Shown piece after piece: positions 47,622 through 59,502 of a DNA stretch of 64,000 bases. A model generated the notes under the pieces. It was given only the letters and a program-made list of their open reading frames with translations. It was not told where the DNA came from and ran no database searches. Positions within the stretch are counted from its first letter, which is position 1; the number at the start of each line of letters is the position of its first letter. The position numbers and the translations under genes were made by a program. Source of the DNA: Rhytidiadelphus loreus (Eukaryota; Streptophyta; Bryopsida; Hypnales; Hylocomiaceae); assembly GCA_947034895.1 (NCBI GenBank), contig OX344762.1, forward strand, positions 34,080,760 through 34,144,759. The letters run 5' to 3'.

Positions 47622-47858
47622 CATTAGAAGAAGCCCACATTTATTTGAATGTTTTAGACGTCAAAGTTGATGGATTTTGCTAAACATCTTTTATAACAAT
47701 TTGTGTTTTTATGTCAACAACGACATCTAATGTAATGTCAAGATGTTACATTAAATGTCATTGTTGACATACAAACACGAGTTGTTACAAAGGATGTGTA
47801 ACAAAATCCGTCAACTTTGACGTTAGAAAATTCAAAAAAACGCGGGCTTTTTCTAGTG
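47622..47858. mobile_element. CACTA-type MITE (237 bp)
   Basis: Left end CATTAGAAGAAGCCCACATT, right end the inverse of CACTAGAAAAAGCCCGCGTT. The arms continue through GACGTCAAAGTTGATGGATT / AATCCGTCAACTTTGACGT-like sequence and an inner AATGACATTTAATGTAAC pairing. Flanking trinucleotides are AAA and AGA, one base apart. Confidence 0.75.
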
Positions 47859-48675
47859 AGAGCATCAATTTTGAGATCCTAGATCTATATATTGCATACA
47901 CTAGAGGCCCAAATCTAGCAAATGAATCACCATGCTTAGAAACTAGATTAAATAAAATGGGCAAGGACAACTTTATGCACCAAATTTGTCTTCTTGTTAT
48001 ACAACATGATTTAGGTTTCCCATACCTTCAAATGCAAGGACCACAAATACTCACATAATTCACTAATATTTGGCAAAACAAAACATCTTTAAAAGTGAGG
48101 CCCTAACAATGCAAGTGGGTAGTTTGATCACACCTATGATGCTACGTGTGCAAGCTTTGATGCTACAAGATCTCTTAGTGCTCCATCTTTCTTGACAATT
48201 TAGCTACCTTTGGCCTTTGAAGTCGTCACTTCAAATGAAATTTGTCAATTTGTAGTATCCCAAGTGCTTAGCTAAATTCAACGAACTCTATTAACTCTAT
48301 CAGGACATGTTCTCACTTTGGGGTTTGCTAGCCCTAAAGTATATGCTTGTTAAGACCCTCAACATTTTAGACTGTTCCCACCATTGCTAAGGTAGGAACA
48401 CCATAAACGGTTAAAATAAGCATTTCAACAAGTAGGATATGAGAAATTTCTTGAGAAATTGAGCTCAATATGTGCAAAAACAAGGATGAAGAAGAATGAA
48501 AAAAAAAAAAAATCTCCAAAAATGAATATTTTATGCAATATAAATGTGGATTTTTCATATAGACCCCATTCTAGTTTCATAGGTTCACCTAAAGCGGCTA
48601 CTTTTGGAACTTGTTCCTAATCAAGTGTGAGCCAATCAAATTTGAGAAAATCAAATTTTTTTAAGATATTTTAAG
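47859..48675. other. AT-rich intergenic DNA, nothing recognised
   Basis: No gene or repeat structure was identified. Confidence 0.45.
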
Positions 48676-49134
48676 AGCTACACTAAAGATGATATTTAGT
48701 GTTGAGTGACATTTAGTGTTTTTACCCCCCTACTAGCTACAACACTAAATCTGAACTTGTCCACAATTAGTGTTAGACTTGAATGTGCCGGCTGCAAACT
48801 TCAGAGCCTTGTAACTTTTGCAAAAATTCTTCAAATAAGGAAAATGAGATGTTTTTCGGCATCTACAAAAATTGTAGATGCCGAAAAACATCTCATTTTC
48901 CTTATTTGAAGAATTTTTGCAAAAGTTACAAGGCTCTGAAGTTTGCAGCCGGCTAGCCCTAATCGGTCCGATTCTGTCGGTGAACAGTGATATTCCGTCT
49001 GATATGACAACTCTGGTTCACATTTAGTGTTTGAATTGACATTTAATGTTACTTACTTTCATAGGGTAATTGACTTTTAGTGTATGCCTTCGTATTTAGT
49101 GTACAAGACACTAAATATCATCTTTAGTGTAGCT
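48676..49134. mobile_element. TIR element with TTTAGTGT subterminal repeats
   Basis: The ends AGCTACACTAAAGATGATAT and ATATCATCTTTAGTGTAGCT are perfect inverted repeats that continue to TTTAGTG / CACTAAA. At least six ATTTAGTGT-like words lie near the two ends, like transposase-binding repeats. The centre is a perfect 167-bp palindrome, listed separately. No transposase is present. Confidence 0.8.
48787..48953. repeat. Perfect inverted repeat, two 82-bp arms and 3-bp spacer
   Basis: The arm beginning GCCGGCTGCAAACTTCAGAG and ending in GGCATCTACAA is repeated base for base in inverted orientation after AAA. Such identity in otherwise decayed DNA suggests a recent origin or active copying. If transcribed it would form a near-perfect hairpin suited to small-RNA processing. 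Confidence 0.95.
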
Positions 49135-49222
49135 ATTGTTGGTTTCAGAACAACCTAATTTGCCATTAGAGGGAGGGTAACCATTTATGGTATTCCTACC
49201 TTAGTAATTATAGAGCCTACAC

Positions 49223-49548
49223 GGTCAATTTTGTTAAAATGGCGGTATTCCATGTGCCATTTTCAGACCACTTGGTCTAAACTGTAAAAGTGACATCTAA
49301 GATTTATATAAATTTTAGAAATCTTTGATTTAAATAGATTTCAAAAATCTAAAATTGGTGTAGATTTTAGACCGTGCAATCTGAATTGTAAAAGTGACAT
49401 CTAGGATAGGTGTAGATTTTAGACATCTAAGAAAAATATAGATTTCAAACATCTAAGACGGTTGTACATTTCAAACCGCCCGGTCTAAGCTGTAAAAACT
49501 ACCAAAGTGCCAAAGTAGTGGAATGGTGCCATTTTAATGAAATTGCCC
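49223..49548. mobile_element. Second copy of the GGTCAATTT(C/T)GTTAAAATGG MITE family
   Basis: Left GGTCAATTTTGTTAAAATGG plus CGGTATTCC, right TGCCATTTTAATGAAATTGCCC, the imperfect inverse. These match the inner TIR of 7286-7611. The interior differs: repeated ATCTAARA / GATTTTAGA words and two CGGTCTAA motifs. Confidence 0.65.
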
Positions 49549-51963
49549 ATCTACCTAGTTATCAAGTCAATATATGAGCAATCTCAAAATTGACTTTTCA
49601 AACTACTCCGTGATTCCTTCTAATTCTTTCATAAGTCTCATTCTACAAAAATGAAGATATTAGGAAATTAAAACTAGTCTTTTGTATTGTGGCTTGGTTG
49701 GGGCCATTAACAAAGAGCATTTGATGCGGGATTTAATGTGAGACTTTGGTTGATGTCAAAATTCTCTCCTTGTGAAGTTGCAATTAGCTACATCTCTATA
49801 TTTTATACACATATGTGTGAATAATGAGTAAATAATCATACAAGTATGGTAGTCAACACATATTTCATTGCCATTTGTAGTGTGAAAATTAAGAAAGACC
49901 TCAAGGGAAGCTAAGTGGTACTCCGTATTATCTTTGAACTTGTACTCTTTTTTAAGGCCACATGAGATCATACCCTTAGGAGAGCAAGCCCTATTTGGGG
50001 ATGAATTGGGTGATTGCAAGAAACACTTGACCTTTTCTTTGTCTCCTCGGCTTTGGATAGGTGTTTTTGTGTTCATAACTTATGCATTCTATGTCAGTAT
50101 TACATGAAATTTGAAACAAAGTTACATGTGGTAGTTGTAGACATTGATTGAATATATTTTTTTCATTTAAAAGAAATTTATTCCAAAAATCAAGGTACTC
50201 ATTGTACTAGTATGTTTTGAGAGAAGAACGGAGGGTGTTTCTTGCAATGATCCAATGGTGCCATTTTTGAATCAATGGAGCAAACGAGCCTAACATGGAT
50301 AAATCATCTTGTAAATTGTCAATGCAACTTGGATTACATGCAAACGCAAATATTAGTAACTAGTGACCGATGCCAAATTAGCCAACAAAAACTTTCAAGG
50401 ATTTACTAAGCTATCAACACAAAGTTTGTACTAAGAATGATGGATCCTTCTACTTTTTTGGCATATCAAAAGATTGAGAGGAATCACTACTTCTTAAGCT
50501 CATCTTTTCACTTGATGCAAAATCTCCAATCTCAAGCTTTAGTCTACAATGACCAACAATTTACTAGTGTCTTGCCTAAAAATGTCCCAATAAGCACTTG
50601 AATCTAGGTACTATTATTAGATTGACCTTGGATCTTGTTGAGAATAGAAAAAAGATTCCAATACACCTTCAAAAGTATTGTTTGCACTCTTTATGAATAA
50701 AATAACTATGAATTTTAAAATATCCATTACAAATGTTTTTAAAATCAACCTTAGACTCTTATGTTGAGATATATGAGCATTGGTTATAGATAGGGTTGCA
50801 ATTAAGTGTACAAGAGTTGTCTGAATTGATGATTGTAGCATTGGTATTTACATCGAATTGTCTACATTAAAATGACACTATGCTCCTATAAAATAGTTTA
50901 TGTAAGAACAAGGGCCAAAAGAATTTACATTTGCTAATATAGTTATGACTTGATAGAGATCACACAACAATGAATATCACCCATTATCCCCTTTTCCTTT
51001 TTTAATATCCAAACCTAAAATATTAGCATGAATGGAGAAGGGAGGCACAAGAAATTGTCAATTAAAAAAATCAGTAATATATAGGTGGTCCTACTCTCAA
51101 TTATTTGTACTCTACTAAGATGAACTTTGGAACTGTGCACAAAAATGGAGAGATATTCATTGCCAAAGACATTATTCCTTTATTCAAATTCTAGTAAGTT
51201 TTTACCAAATTGCAAGAAGTGCACATTATAGATGAGCATACTTCATGTGCACCATTGCTAGTTTACATATCTTATGTGACACTGGTGGTAATTTTGGAGG
51301 GATTTGGCCACACATTAGGGACCTCCACACACTGCTACCCATAAACCCCAGACGGAATCAAGGTCCCATTAGAAGTCAATTTTTGGCATGTTTTTTAATT
51401 TTTTGGAAGATGTGAACCGTTCCCACCGTAAGTACATAATGTTCCGTCATGCTCACGCATCTCTTCGATTCTTCATAACATTCAATTTTGAAGATCCAAC
51501 ATTGCATCTAGATATTTCAATGAATTTCAAGGTGGGCCTCTTCTATAAGAAAAAACATCTCTTTGTAACTATATCAATACAAAAGCCGAATTTGGGCTAA
51601 TTCCGTCACATTTCAGAATCATTCTCTGTCCCAAGCGTGATTCCAAACGGTCCTTTCTACAATGTTAGGAGACTCTGGAAAACTGTCGACATAAGAAGAT
51701 ACTCTCGCACGCTGGACCTGACCTCTTAATTAGAGATATGATCAATGTTCTACTTAAAATGGAGTTCCAGTAATGTACAACGTCCCTGTGTAGAAGGTGC
51801 AAGCAAGCAAGCAATCGAGTCCGCATGACAGGTCGGTTGTACGTTAGATTGAAGCTTGCAGCACACAATGCTTCTAAAACGTCCAGAATTTTGGAATTGT
51901 TGAAACCTCTCCAGTTTCTTCAGGGTAGATCAATTCCTGTTGCTGGTAAAAGGAAGCCTCAGA
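49549..51963. other. AT-rich intergenic DNA and 3' flank of ETG1
   Basis: No gene was recognised up to about 51600. The last few hundred bases before 51964 are GC-richer and probably hold the 3' UTR of the minus-strand ETG1 gene. Confidence 0.4.
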
Positions 51964-54900
51964 TTATACGCAGCGCAGTCGCTCCGCACATCGGTGCTCT
52001 AACTCCTGGACCATACGCCAGCGCTCTGGCTTGAGTGTGGGTTCCATGTAGCTGACAGCCATCAACCTTGCCATTGTCAGCCACCTGCAATCCACCATGC
52101 ATCCATCAGAATGTGAGACAACGCAATTAATAATCAACAAGGCTTGGTACAGACACGTTGAGCAAATGGATTTTCTCTGGTAATGCTTGGCAGCAGTGGA
52201 TACACCTGACCAGGATAAAATTCAAAGTAATTTATGAATACACTCAAAAGCAAACCAGGAGAAGGGCTAGATCAATGAAGTTCAAAGCATTCTGAAGTGG
52301 CTCCATGAGTGCACCCATGTTCCTGTTCATCTGACAAGATATAAATAAACAAGGTATGATTTGGATGTTGAAAATGGTGTGCAACAAATCTGCTTGCTCA
52401 GGAGTGTCTATTTGGGAGCTATTGATCGTAGGATGCCATCGAAGTGATTGAATGGGTTCCTTCATTAAAAATTCTTGAACTCAGGGATGTAAGAGGATGC
52501 GTGTTGAAGAAGGAAGATATCAAATTGATTGGAGTCTCGTGGATAGCCTGATTTTTCCTTGAATTAGGACGTGGGAGTAAAAGTGTTACGAGCTCCTATT
52601 AAGTTATGTTATACGCAAGTGAACGTAAACATAAACCATCAGATCTTTTCGGACTTTAAGTAATGAAGTACCTGTGAAAAGTCTCAGGACCAAGAGTTCG
52701 GTCTTCTTGCCGAGCAGCCACAAGATCATTCTCCACAGTCTGCAATCATGGATGACAACATCGTCAGGAAAATAATGAAAGGTAACATCGTGTTCCTCAA
52801 GTGAGTGGGCTAGAAAAATACCAGCATACTTCGTATTACCATCATCATCGACGTGGGAGACTTTCATTTCAGAACCAAAATGTACAGTCACCAAGATGTG
52901 AAAAAAGAAATCTTATGGCAAATTTCAAAGCTTTACAGCAACTTACCTTTTGCATGGATTCATCTAGCGAGTGCTGCATCTCTCGCGCCTTCATAATATA
53001 GAGACGCCAAGTGGTAAGGTCCGAAGGGGTTACATTGACTGGGCCACGACTAGCAGTGACATTCACGGGAAGAACAACATCAGTCGGCAGAATCCGAGAT
53101 TTTGCCTGCACAGCACATGAACAAGAGTCGTGAAATAAGAATATTGCACTCGAGCTCATCAGTAGGTACTGTCTGCACAAGAATAGTAGCTACTTTTTTT
53201 GACTAATCGACTGAGAACTGTGCCTGTTACCTGAGAGACAACCAAGACAGGCACATCTGCTGGCATTTCCATCTTGTAATACTGGAAGTCGTACTCGACC
53301 TGGACAAACATCAGCAGTTACAAGTAAATTTCACAGGGTATACCAGGATATTGCATAGGCATGTTGAGAAACTCACAATATGAGACAATATTATAACTTC
53401 ATAATATAGAGACCCCCATAATATAGAGACTCAAAAGATCCCCTAGTAGATTCACAGTTCATGGTAAATTAATGTCAATGTAATAGGAAATTAATATCAA
53501 GTTAATTTTGACTCAAAATGAATCCCATGCCCATTAACTTAACATTAAAAACTGTCCATCTGGTATCTGTTGGGGTCATTTGTGATGTAAAAATTCGTTA
53601 AAATGGGAGATTTCAACCAGAAGAAGACACCAAATGATCGTTCCAAGGGGGATAGCGTCAGGGAGCGAACTCATAAACGGAGTTGCATGGATTGTTTCTT
53701 ACCTTCTGCCACTCCAGTAGATGCTTCAGTACCTCCAGGTTTTGTACGCCAATGGTGCCAAGTGTTCCAGCTTGCAAGGCAGTCTCATCCAGAGTCAAGT
53801 GCGTCCCATCTGCAAGTTGTATTGCGCCCGTCACAAGCCTGCAGTGCTTCAAAGGGGGTGTTAGAAATTGAGCGCAAGTGTACAGAAATACAAAAATAAG
53901 CCATTCAGAGGTTACACCGCTGGAATCTTGGAGTCAAGATCAAATGGATATTTGACCAGTTCAAACAGTAATAGACAAGGAAGATCTATCCTCAAAAGCT
54001 CCATCAACTCAATCTCGACTCCGGGACACAACAAACGACCAAATCCTAGTTCTGCTTGAATCCACAATCACCTGTTGCTCTCATAATCCTTCCGAGGAGC
54101 TACGGGCGTCTTGTTTAATGTTTCCAGAGAGAGTGGCATCAAGTGCGAGCGAGGCATCAATTTAGAGATGACATCCGCAGCAGCTGTTGCCATTGGAGAT
54201 GGAGCACCTTCAGATCCAGGGTTACAACCGGTGAGATTAAGCGACAGCTTGCCCAAAGCCATGGAATCCACCCGCGCATGCACCTAGAAATTTGGAGGTC
54301 AGATTAAAACGTCAGGTTTTGAGACTCCAGGGCCTGCTGAATACAAACCAAAACATTCAATTTGCACATGTTGCAAAATGCGAGAGGATCCCTGAGATTG
54401 GATCCAAGTGTAATTTCAAGCTGTACCCGCCAAGCAACACATTAAGGTCTATCACAATCAGTCAAAGAGTTGGAGAACCGTGTCGAATCATCCGCTCTTC
54501 CTAAGTCGCAAAATCTGCATCATTACCTGAGACAAGAGATGCAGTAGCAAGTACTCAGCAGCAAGAGCGTCTCCACCAAGTGAGAAGGTAAGGTAATCCA
54601 GAAGAGACTGTCTGGTTCCCGCCAAGTCTGATGGCAAAACCTAAGAAAAAGGTAGACGGGCAGCCTCAAAGTCAGACGAATTCTCTTGCAGGCGCATTGA
54701 CAACTACAACATCAGTTTCAAGTCTCACATCGATAATAATATTCGACATCCACGCAGTTGAATGGTGAATTCTTAACAACCGCTGTGCTTCAGAGCACAA
54801 AACATTCAAACGAGACAATTCGTAATCACAATCCAATCTTTAGACGATGTCAGGACTTACTGAAAGCGTATCCCCAGGAGCCAGAGAAGTCGAATCCGAT

Positions 54901-57837
54901 GTGCAGATCTTCCTCAATGTAATGCATTGCAAACGTGGAACCTGCAACAGAACGTATTAAAAAGATGTTTGGTATCTCGAGAAACCGAAATAAAATAAAT
55001 AATTCATTCCAAAGGATGCCAATATACAACTAAGTATCCCTTGTGTCAAATGCAGGAACCTCACCTTACTAGCTGGGAGACGTAGTGAAGCATTGTCATC
55101 CATAAACGCCGATCCAACAACATCCATGTCGTCATTCCCTACTCCATTTTGATAAAAACTTGGGGTGGACAACTCGGGATCGAAGGTGAGAATCCCAAAA
55201 ATCTCCACAACGTCATTGAGTTTCAGGTCTGCATCTTGACCATCATACACCTGCCAAATCATTGAGTTCATGAGAAAGATATTCTAGCAAAATGACATGG
55301 CATCCACCAAGCTAGTCCGCATGTGTACACCTACCTTAACCAAGCAGGGCACGCGTTTCTTCCCTCCCGCTGAAGCAAGTGGCATATTAAGGTCAAGGTC
55401 GGGTGCTGCTGAAGGAACACCTCGTGATGTTGATACCGCTTCATCTCCTCTCTGATATCTCGCCAAACCACACCGCGTTAATAGTTTACGTGACCAAAGC
55501 AATGGCATTCACATTAGACCTCGAAATCCCTAGCTTGTTACTACAGAAAAGCAGCTTCCAACAGCAAAAATGTGCAGTACACGTTCAGCAACCCCTTCTT
55601 AGAGCCACTTTAGATCGCACAGATCAAAACAAGGATTCAAGACATCTTGGAAGGTGGTTGGGCATTGTTACCTCAAATGCATCAAAGGTTTACTTAAATG
55701 CAACGGATTATTTTAAGCCTGTTATATCACCCGTAGTTGCAGAGGATGTGGGTTCATAATTGAAACATGTTCTCTTAAGCTTGTTGCTTCAAACGGCACA
55801 ATCTAAAGTGGCCCTTAGATCAGTATATATAATTCTCAAAGAACTAGACAGAAAAGACTGAGCATTTATAAACAGATAAACATGAGAAATGCAGACGATG
55901 TACCTGACGCTTGGTGTCGCTCGCATCATCAGCAAACTGCGCATCTGCTTCCATGGCCTGCAACGTACACAAAAAACAAAACGCTCGTAAAGAAAATGCC
56001 TTTGAACTTGAGTTGCTGTTCACAATATACACACTATCAGGTTTAAATTCTTGCCACACCTCATCAAAGTCTCCCTCATTTGAGGATTCACGACGCCGTT
56101 TTTCTCCCTGAGCTACAGTTGACATGCTTGGTGCTCCTGACGATTGCGTAGTATGTAGCTCCTGCACCCATGAATTCTCTCCGGGGATCTGCCCACCGTC
56201 CCCCACATGGTCTCAACAATTAGACAACTAAAAGAGTATTATAAAGGACCGGCCATGCACACCCGGCATTCTATAGGGTATGGAAGGCGATGAGACCCTA
56301 TCCACGGCATACAGGACTGTAGAGAATAATAAAAACCATAAATCAATCCCTAGGAAACCGAAGTTAGTGAATTTCTGATAAGACCATAAGCGGGGCGGCC
56401 TACTGTACATAGCCTCAGTCATTTCAGCCTTATCAGAAACTGTACTTGCTCGATTTCCTAAGGTTTGAGATTTAAGTTTGTGATTCATGAACCTCCGTGA
56501 CAAGCACCCGGAAGCCAGGATTGAGGGTCATCATCTGCAGGGTCCAAGCAAATGCAATAGATGACGAAACACTAAAAATGATGGGTTTTCTCTTCCGGGT
56601 CGTCCATAATAAAATGTAGCCATGTGGGAACACAATTCTAACGTAGTGCCGAAAAAAACAATCTTCGTAAGCAGCTCACCGAAGGTTTCACAACTATGGA
56701 AAAACGGAGACACAAAGGAAAACGAAACTTACCGGCACACAGTAAAGGAGACGCCTGTCCCACATTTGAGGTTCGGCATCAGGTCCCGGAGGCACGTCCG
56801 CAGTATCCATGTACTTGCTTGTGTGCCATACTCCTTGATCCTGCAAAATTTTATGCTTACAATTGAGCCTCTCCAAATTACGAAACACTCTATGTGATTC
56901 ATCAAGAACAGTCCCCAATGCTGAACAGGATAGCCATCAACCACTTGATTGAGGTTTAGGGTTTAGCCAAATGCTTGCCTTGTACGCCCCAATGTAATAT
57001 TCAATGTCGAACATATCTTGCACCATGCCACGGAATCGAACCAGCGAGTTCACGGGAATAGTATCCAACGGCCCCGAATTGATTTCCGGGATCTGCACAA
57101 ACAACGTCCCCATCAGAATCATCCAAACTCAACTCTAAAAAAACAGGAGTTCGAAATTGGGATGATCCATGAGATCACCTTCCAATCGGTCACATGGCAA
57201 AACACAACATTCTTGATTTAACCATCCTCTAAACGAATCCTCTTCACAAAGATACTCAAACCATGCCCCAAAAATACACTACTACTTGCATTCTTCAAAA
57301 TTTCCCCATTAATGAGGGTTCAAGACTTTGAGAATGGCGCAATGAGACCGACTAATCACAGAGCAATGCCCATTTTTTTAGTGTACTTTGTAATAGCCTA
57401 TTTTTTAAGAAGCACGGATCAAATGTAGCCTTTCACATCCCCGAAGTATGGCAACCAGAAAAACGTTCTCTATGGTTTTCGGATCAAGTAGAAAATGATG
57501 AGGAATTTCGCTATGAAGCATATGAGGAAACCCATCGAGCCTTTGACGATCTACATGGAAATTCTCGTGTTGAAGAGTGATCATCAAGAGAACGAGTTAC
57601 CTTAAGAAATGATGCACAACTTCCTTGATTTCGATTTCGATTTCAATTTCAAATGGACAGATGGCGTACCTGAAGGTGTCCGTTGTCGGCCAAGAGCGCG
57701 TGGTGGAAGAGTTGTTGGACGCCCCAATCCGAGCGAGTCAATTCCTTGGCGGAGGCGGCCTGCTTGCAGGATTTTTCGAAGAGCAGGCGCACGGCTCCCA
57801 GAGGGTTCCCATAGAGGTCCATGTGCGGCCCGCCCAT
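51964..57837 (-). CDS. ETG1: MCM-binding protein ETG1 (MCMBP orthologue), 15 exons
   Basis: Exons on the minus strand: 57837-57670, 57092-56979, 56840-56733, 56188-56060, 55957-55904, 55451-55335, 55250-55065, 54941-54861, 54640-54527, 54283-54072, 53838-53703, 53299-53231, 53105-52947, 52739-52672, 52084-51964. Together they encode 611 residues (Arabidopsis ETG1 is about 590). All junctions keep frame. Landmarks in order: MGGPHMDLYGNPLGAVR at the start, LVRFRGMVQDM, WDRRLLYCVP, VPCLVK, LKLNDVVEIFGILTFDP, ARVDSMALGKLSLNL, LADGTHLTLDE, WLTMARLMAVSY. MCMBP binds MCM2-7 in the nucleus and helps unload it from chromatin and maintain cohesion after S phase. The start is fixed by the conserved MGGP. 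Intron 2 uses a GC donor. E2F-like sites lie 176-197 bp upstream of the ATG. Confidence 0.96.
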
Positions 57838-58012
57838 TGTCCTGTAAGTCACCACCAAAGAGAGCGAGCGATCAAGGGAGGAGGTTTTGCTTGAGGAATT
57901 CCAACCCTGAATCGCAAAACCACGCAGTTACGGATTGTGCGAGTGCTTGCTAGGAGACGAGACGCCCGACTCGACAGACATGGAAGGAGATGGGTGCGGT
58001 GGAGCTGGAAAT

Positions 58013-58034
58013 GGCGGGAGTATCGCTTCCCGCC
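58013..58034. promoter_or_regulatory. Inverted pair of E2F-like sites in the ETG1 promoter
   Basis: ATGGCGGGAG and, six bases on, CTTCCCGCCAT form an imperfect palindrome built from the E2F core TCCCGCC. It lies 176-197 bp upstream of the ETG1 start codon (the gene reads leftward). ETG1 was named in Arabidopsis as an E2F target gene, so S-phase control by E2F/DP probably applies here as well. Binding is inferred from sequence. Confidence 0.7.
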
Positions 58035-58117
58035 ATATCCGACGTGGCATGTCGCCACTTCAGCACCGCCGTTGGTTACATCTGTCGACCGTTGACAAAT
58101 TTAAACAATTTTGTGTA

Positions 58118-58359
58118 CACTGAATAGTGAAATTAGGTTGCCCCTCAATAATTTCTTTACATTTTACACTCTATAAATATTTACTGCTATTCTAATTTTT
58201 CCAAAACCAAAACCATGTATAGTATTGGTTGGTGCACCAATTTAGGACCCAATTCAAATAGTCACATGTGTCTCTAAGTAGACAAGTGGTGAGTTATGAG
58301 GTAATTTTTTTGGATAAGTCAATCTAATTGTTAATACAACCTAATTTCACTATTTGATG
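58118..58359. mobile_element. MITE of the CACTAAATAGTGAAATTAG family, upstream of ETG1
   Basis: Left CACTGAATAGTGAAATTAGG, right CCTAATTTCACTATTTGATG: the same TIR as 28911-29013, with a longer interior. TA precedes the left end. It lies about 80 bases upstream of the E2F-like sites and so bounds the ETG1 promoter. Confidence 0.75.
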
Positions 58360-59150
58360 CAAGCTAGAGCATCTCCATCTCAACCCGGTGACCCGGCTTC
58401 CAAGCTTGATATGGAAGTACATGACATCTAGGTGTAACAACTTGTATGAGGCTAGATTTCTATATCCTAGCTAGTTTTTTTAGATTGTCACCCCAACTCA
58501 CTATTGTTACATTCTCCAGTAAGTGTTGATCATTGACAAATTAGATTAGAGCACTTCTATTTCAACCTGCTAATACAACTCTCGAACCCAATAGGGTAAT
58601 ATAAGACAACTAAACATTGTAGTTCATGCTAGACCAAATTTTCCTACCCCAACTGAACTCTCTTTGTTTTTTATCCCAATATTAGGAGGAAATTTAACCC
58701 AAGAAGGGGTTGCTTTATAATATGCAAAAATTTAGGTGGAAAAGGGCCTTCTCAACTCACTAATTGGGCCAAAAATTGCATAATGGACTCATAAAATTCT
58801 TCATGATTATCCAATCCATCTTCATGATCTCATAAATTACACACCTCCCACAAGTATCTAAACAACAAGTGGCCACTACCAAATGTTAGTGTTTCTACAT
58901 GGTGGTACTAATGATGATTTGGCCACCCTCATACTCACTTCATTTAGTACCAAAATTAGTAAGAAAACTCAAAGCCTCTTAATGGGTTCAATTTCCTCCT
59001 AATGCTAAGTCCTCGCCTACTATTACAACTCTCTAGACTCTACGCACTAGAGTGGCAATGAAATATTGCAATAGCCCAATCCATAACTACAACCAATTGA
59101 ATCCCACCAAGTGTTAGCTATGGGTTGGTCCCCACAATCCCTACAAGATA
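58360..59150. other. Intergenic DNA, nothing firmly recognised
   Basis: GAGCATCTCCATCTCAACCC near 58367 resembles the end of the GAGCATCCCC MITE at 40780, but its partner end was not found. No gene was seen. Confidence 0.4.
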
Positions 59151-59502
59151 AAGGGGTGTTTTAAGTGTTTTTAAGTATAGTCTTAGAGATAAGATATTAA
59201 GTAATGACCTTTATGTAGATTTTTAGTAAAAATTTACTAAAAATTTATGTATTTCTAGTAAATTTTTACTAAATCTACATAAAGGTCATTACTTATCACT
59301 ACTAGAAAATTCAATTTTTTTGTTGATTTGGACGTGTTGATTTGGACAGAAATCAACAATATTATGTTAATTTAGACAAAAAAGAACTGTTAATTTTTGT
59401 CCAAATCAACATGTCCAAATTAATAAAAAAACTGAATTTTCTAGTAGTGTTAATATTTTATCCGTAGGGCTATACTTAAAAACACACTTAAAACACCCCT
59501 TT
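59151..59502. mobile_element. Palindromic MITE with a nested CACTA-type MITE
   Basis: Outer ends AAGGGGTGTTTTAAGTGTTT and its inverse (59483-59502) bound a long palindrome. Its inner arms, AGTAATGACCTTTATGTAGA and TCTACATAAAGGTCATTACT, pair perfectly. The right arm is interrupted at 59297-59449 by CACTACTAGAAAATTCAATT...AATTTTCTAGTAGTG, a smaller CACTA-type hairpin. Removing it restores the outer arm (CATTACTTA...ATATTTTATC). Confidence 0.8.

Noticed and set aside
52244..52465. Extra ETG1 exon inside the last intron
   Set aside because: The open frame has no counterpart in the family, and exon 14 joins exon 15 directly in frame with the conserved sequence.
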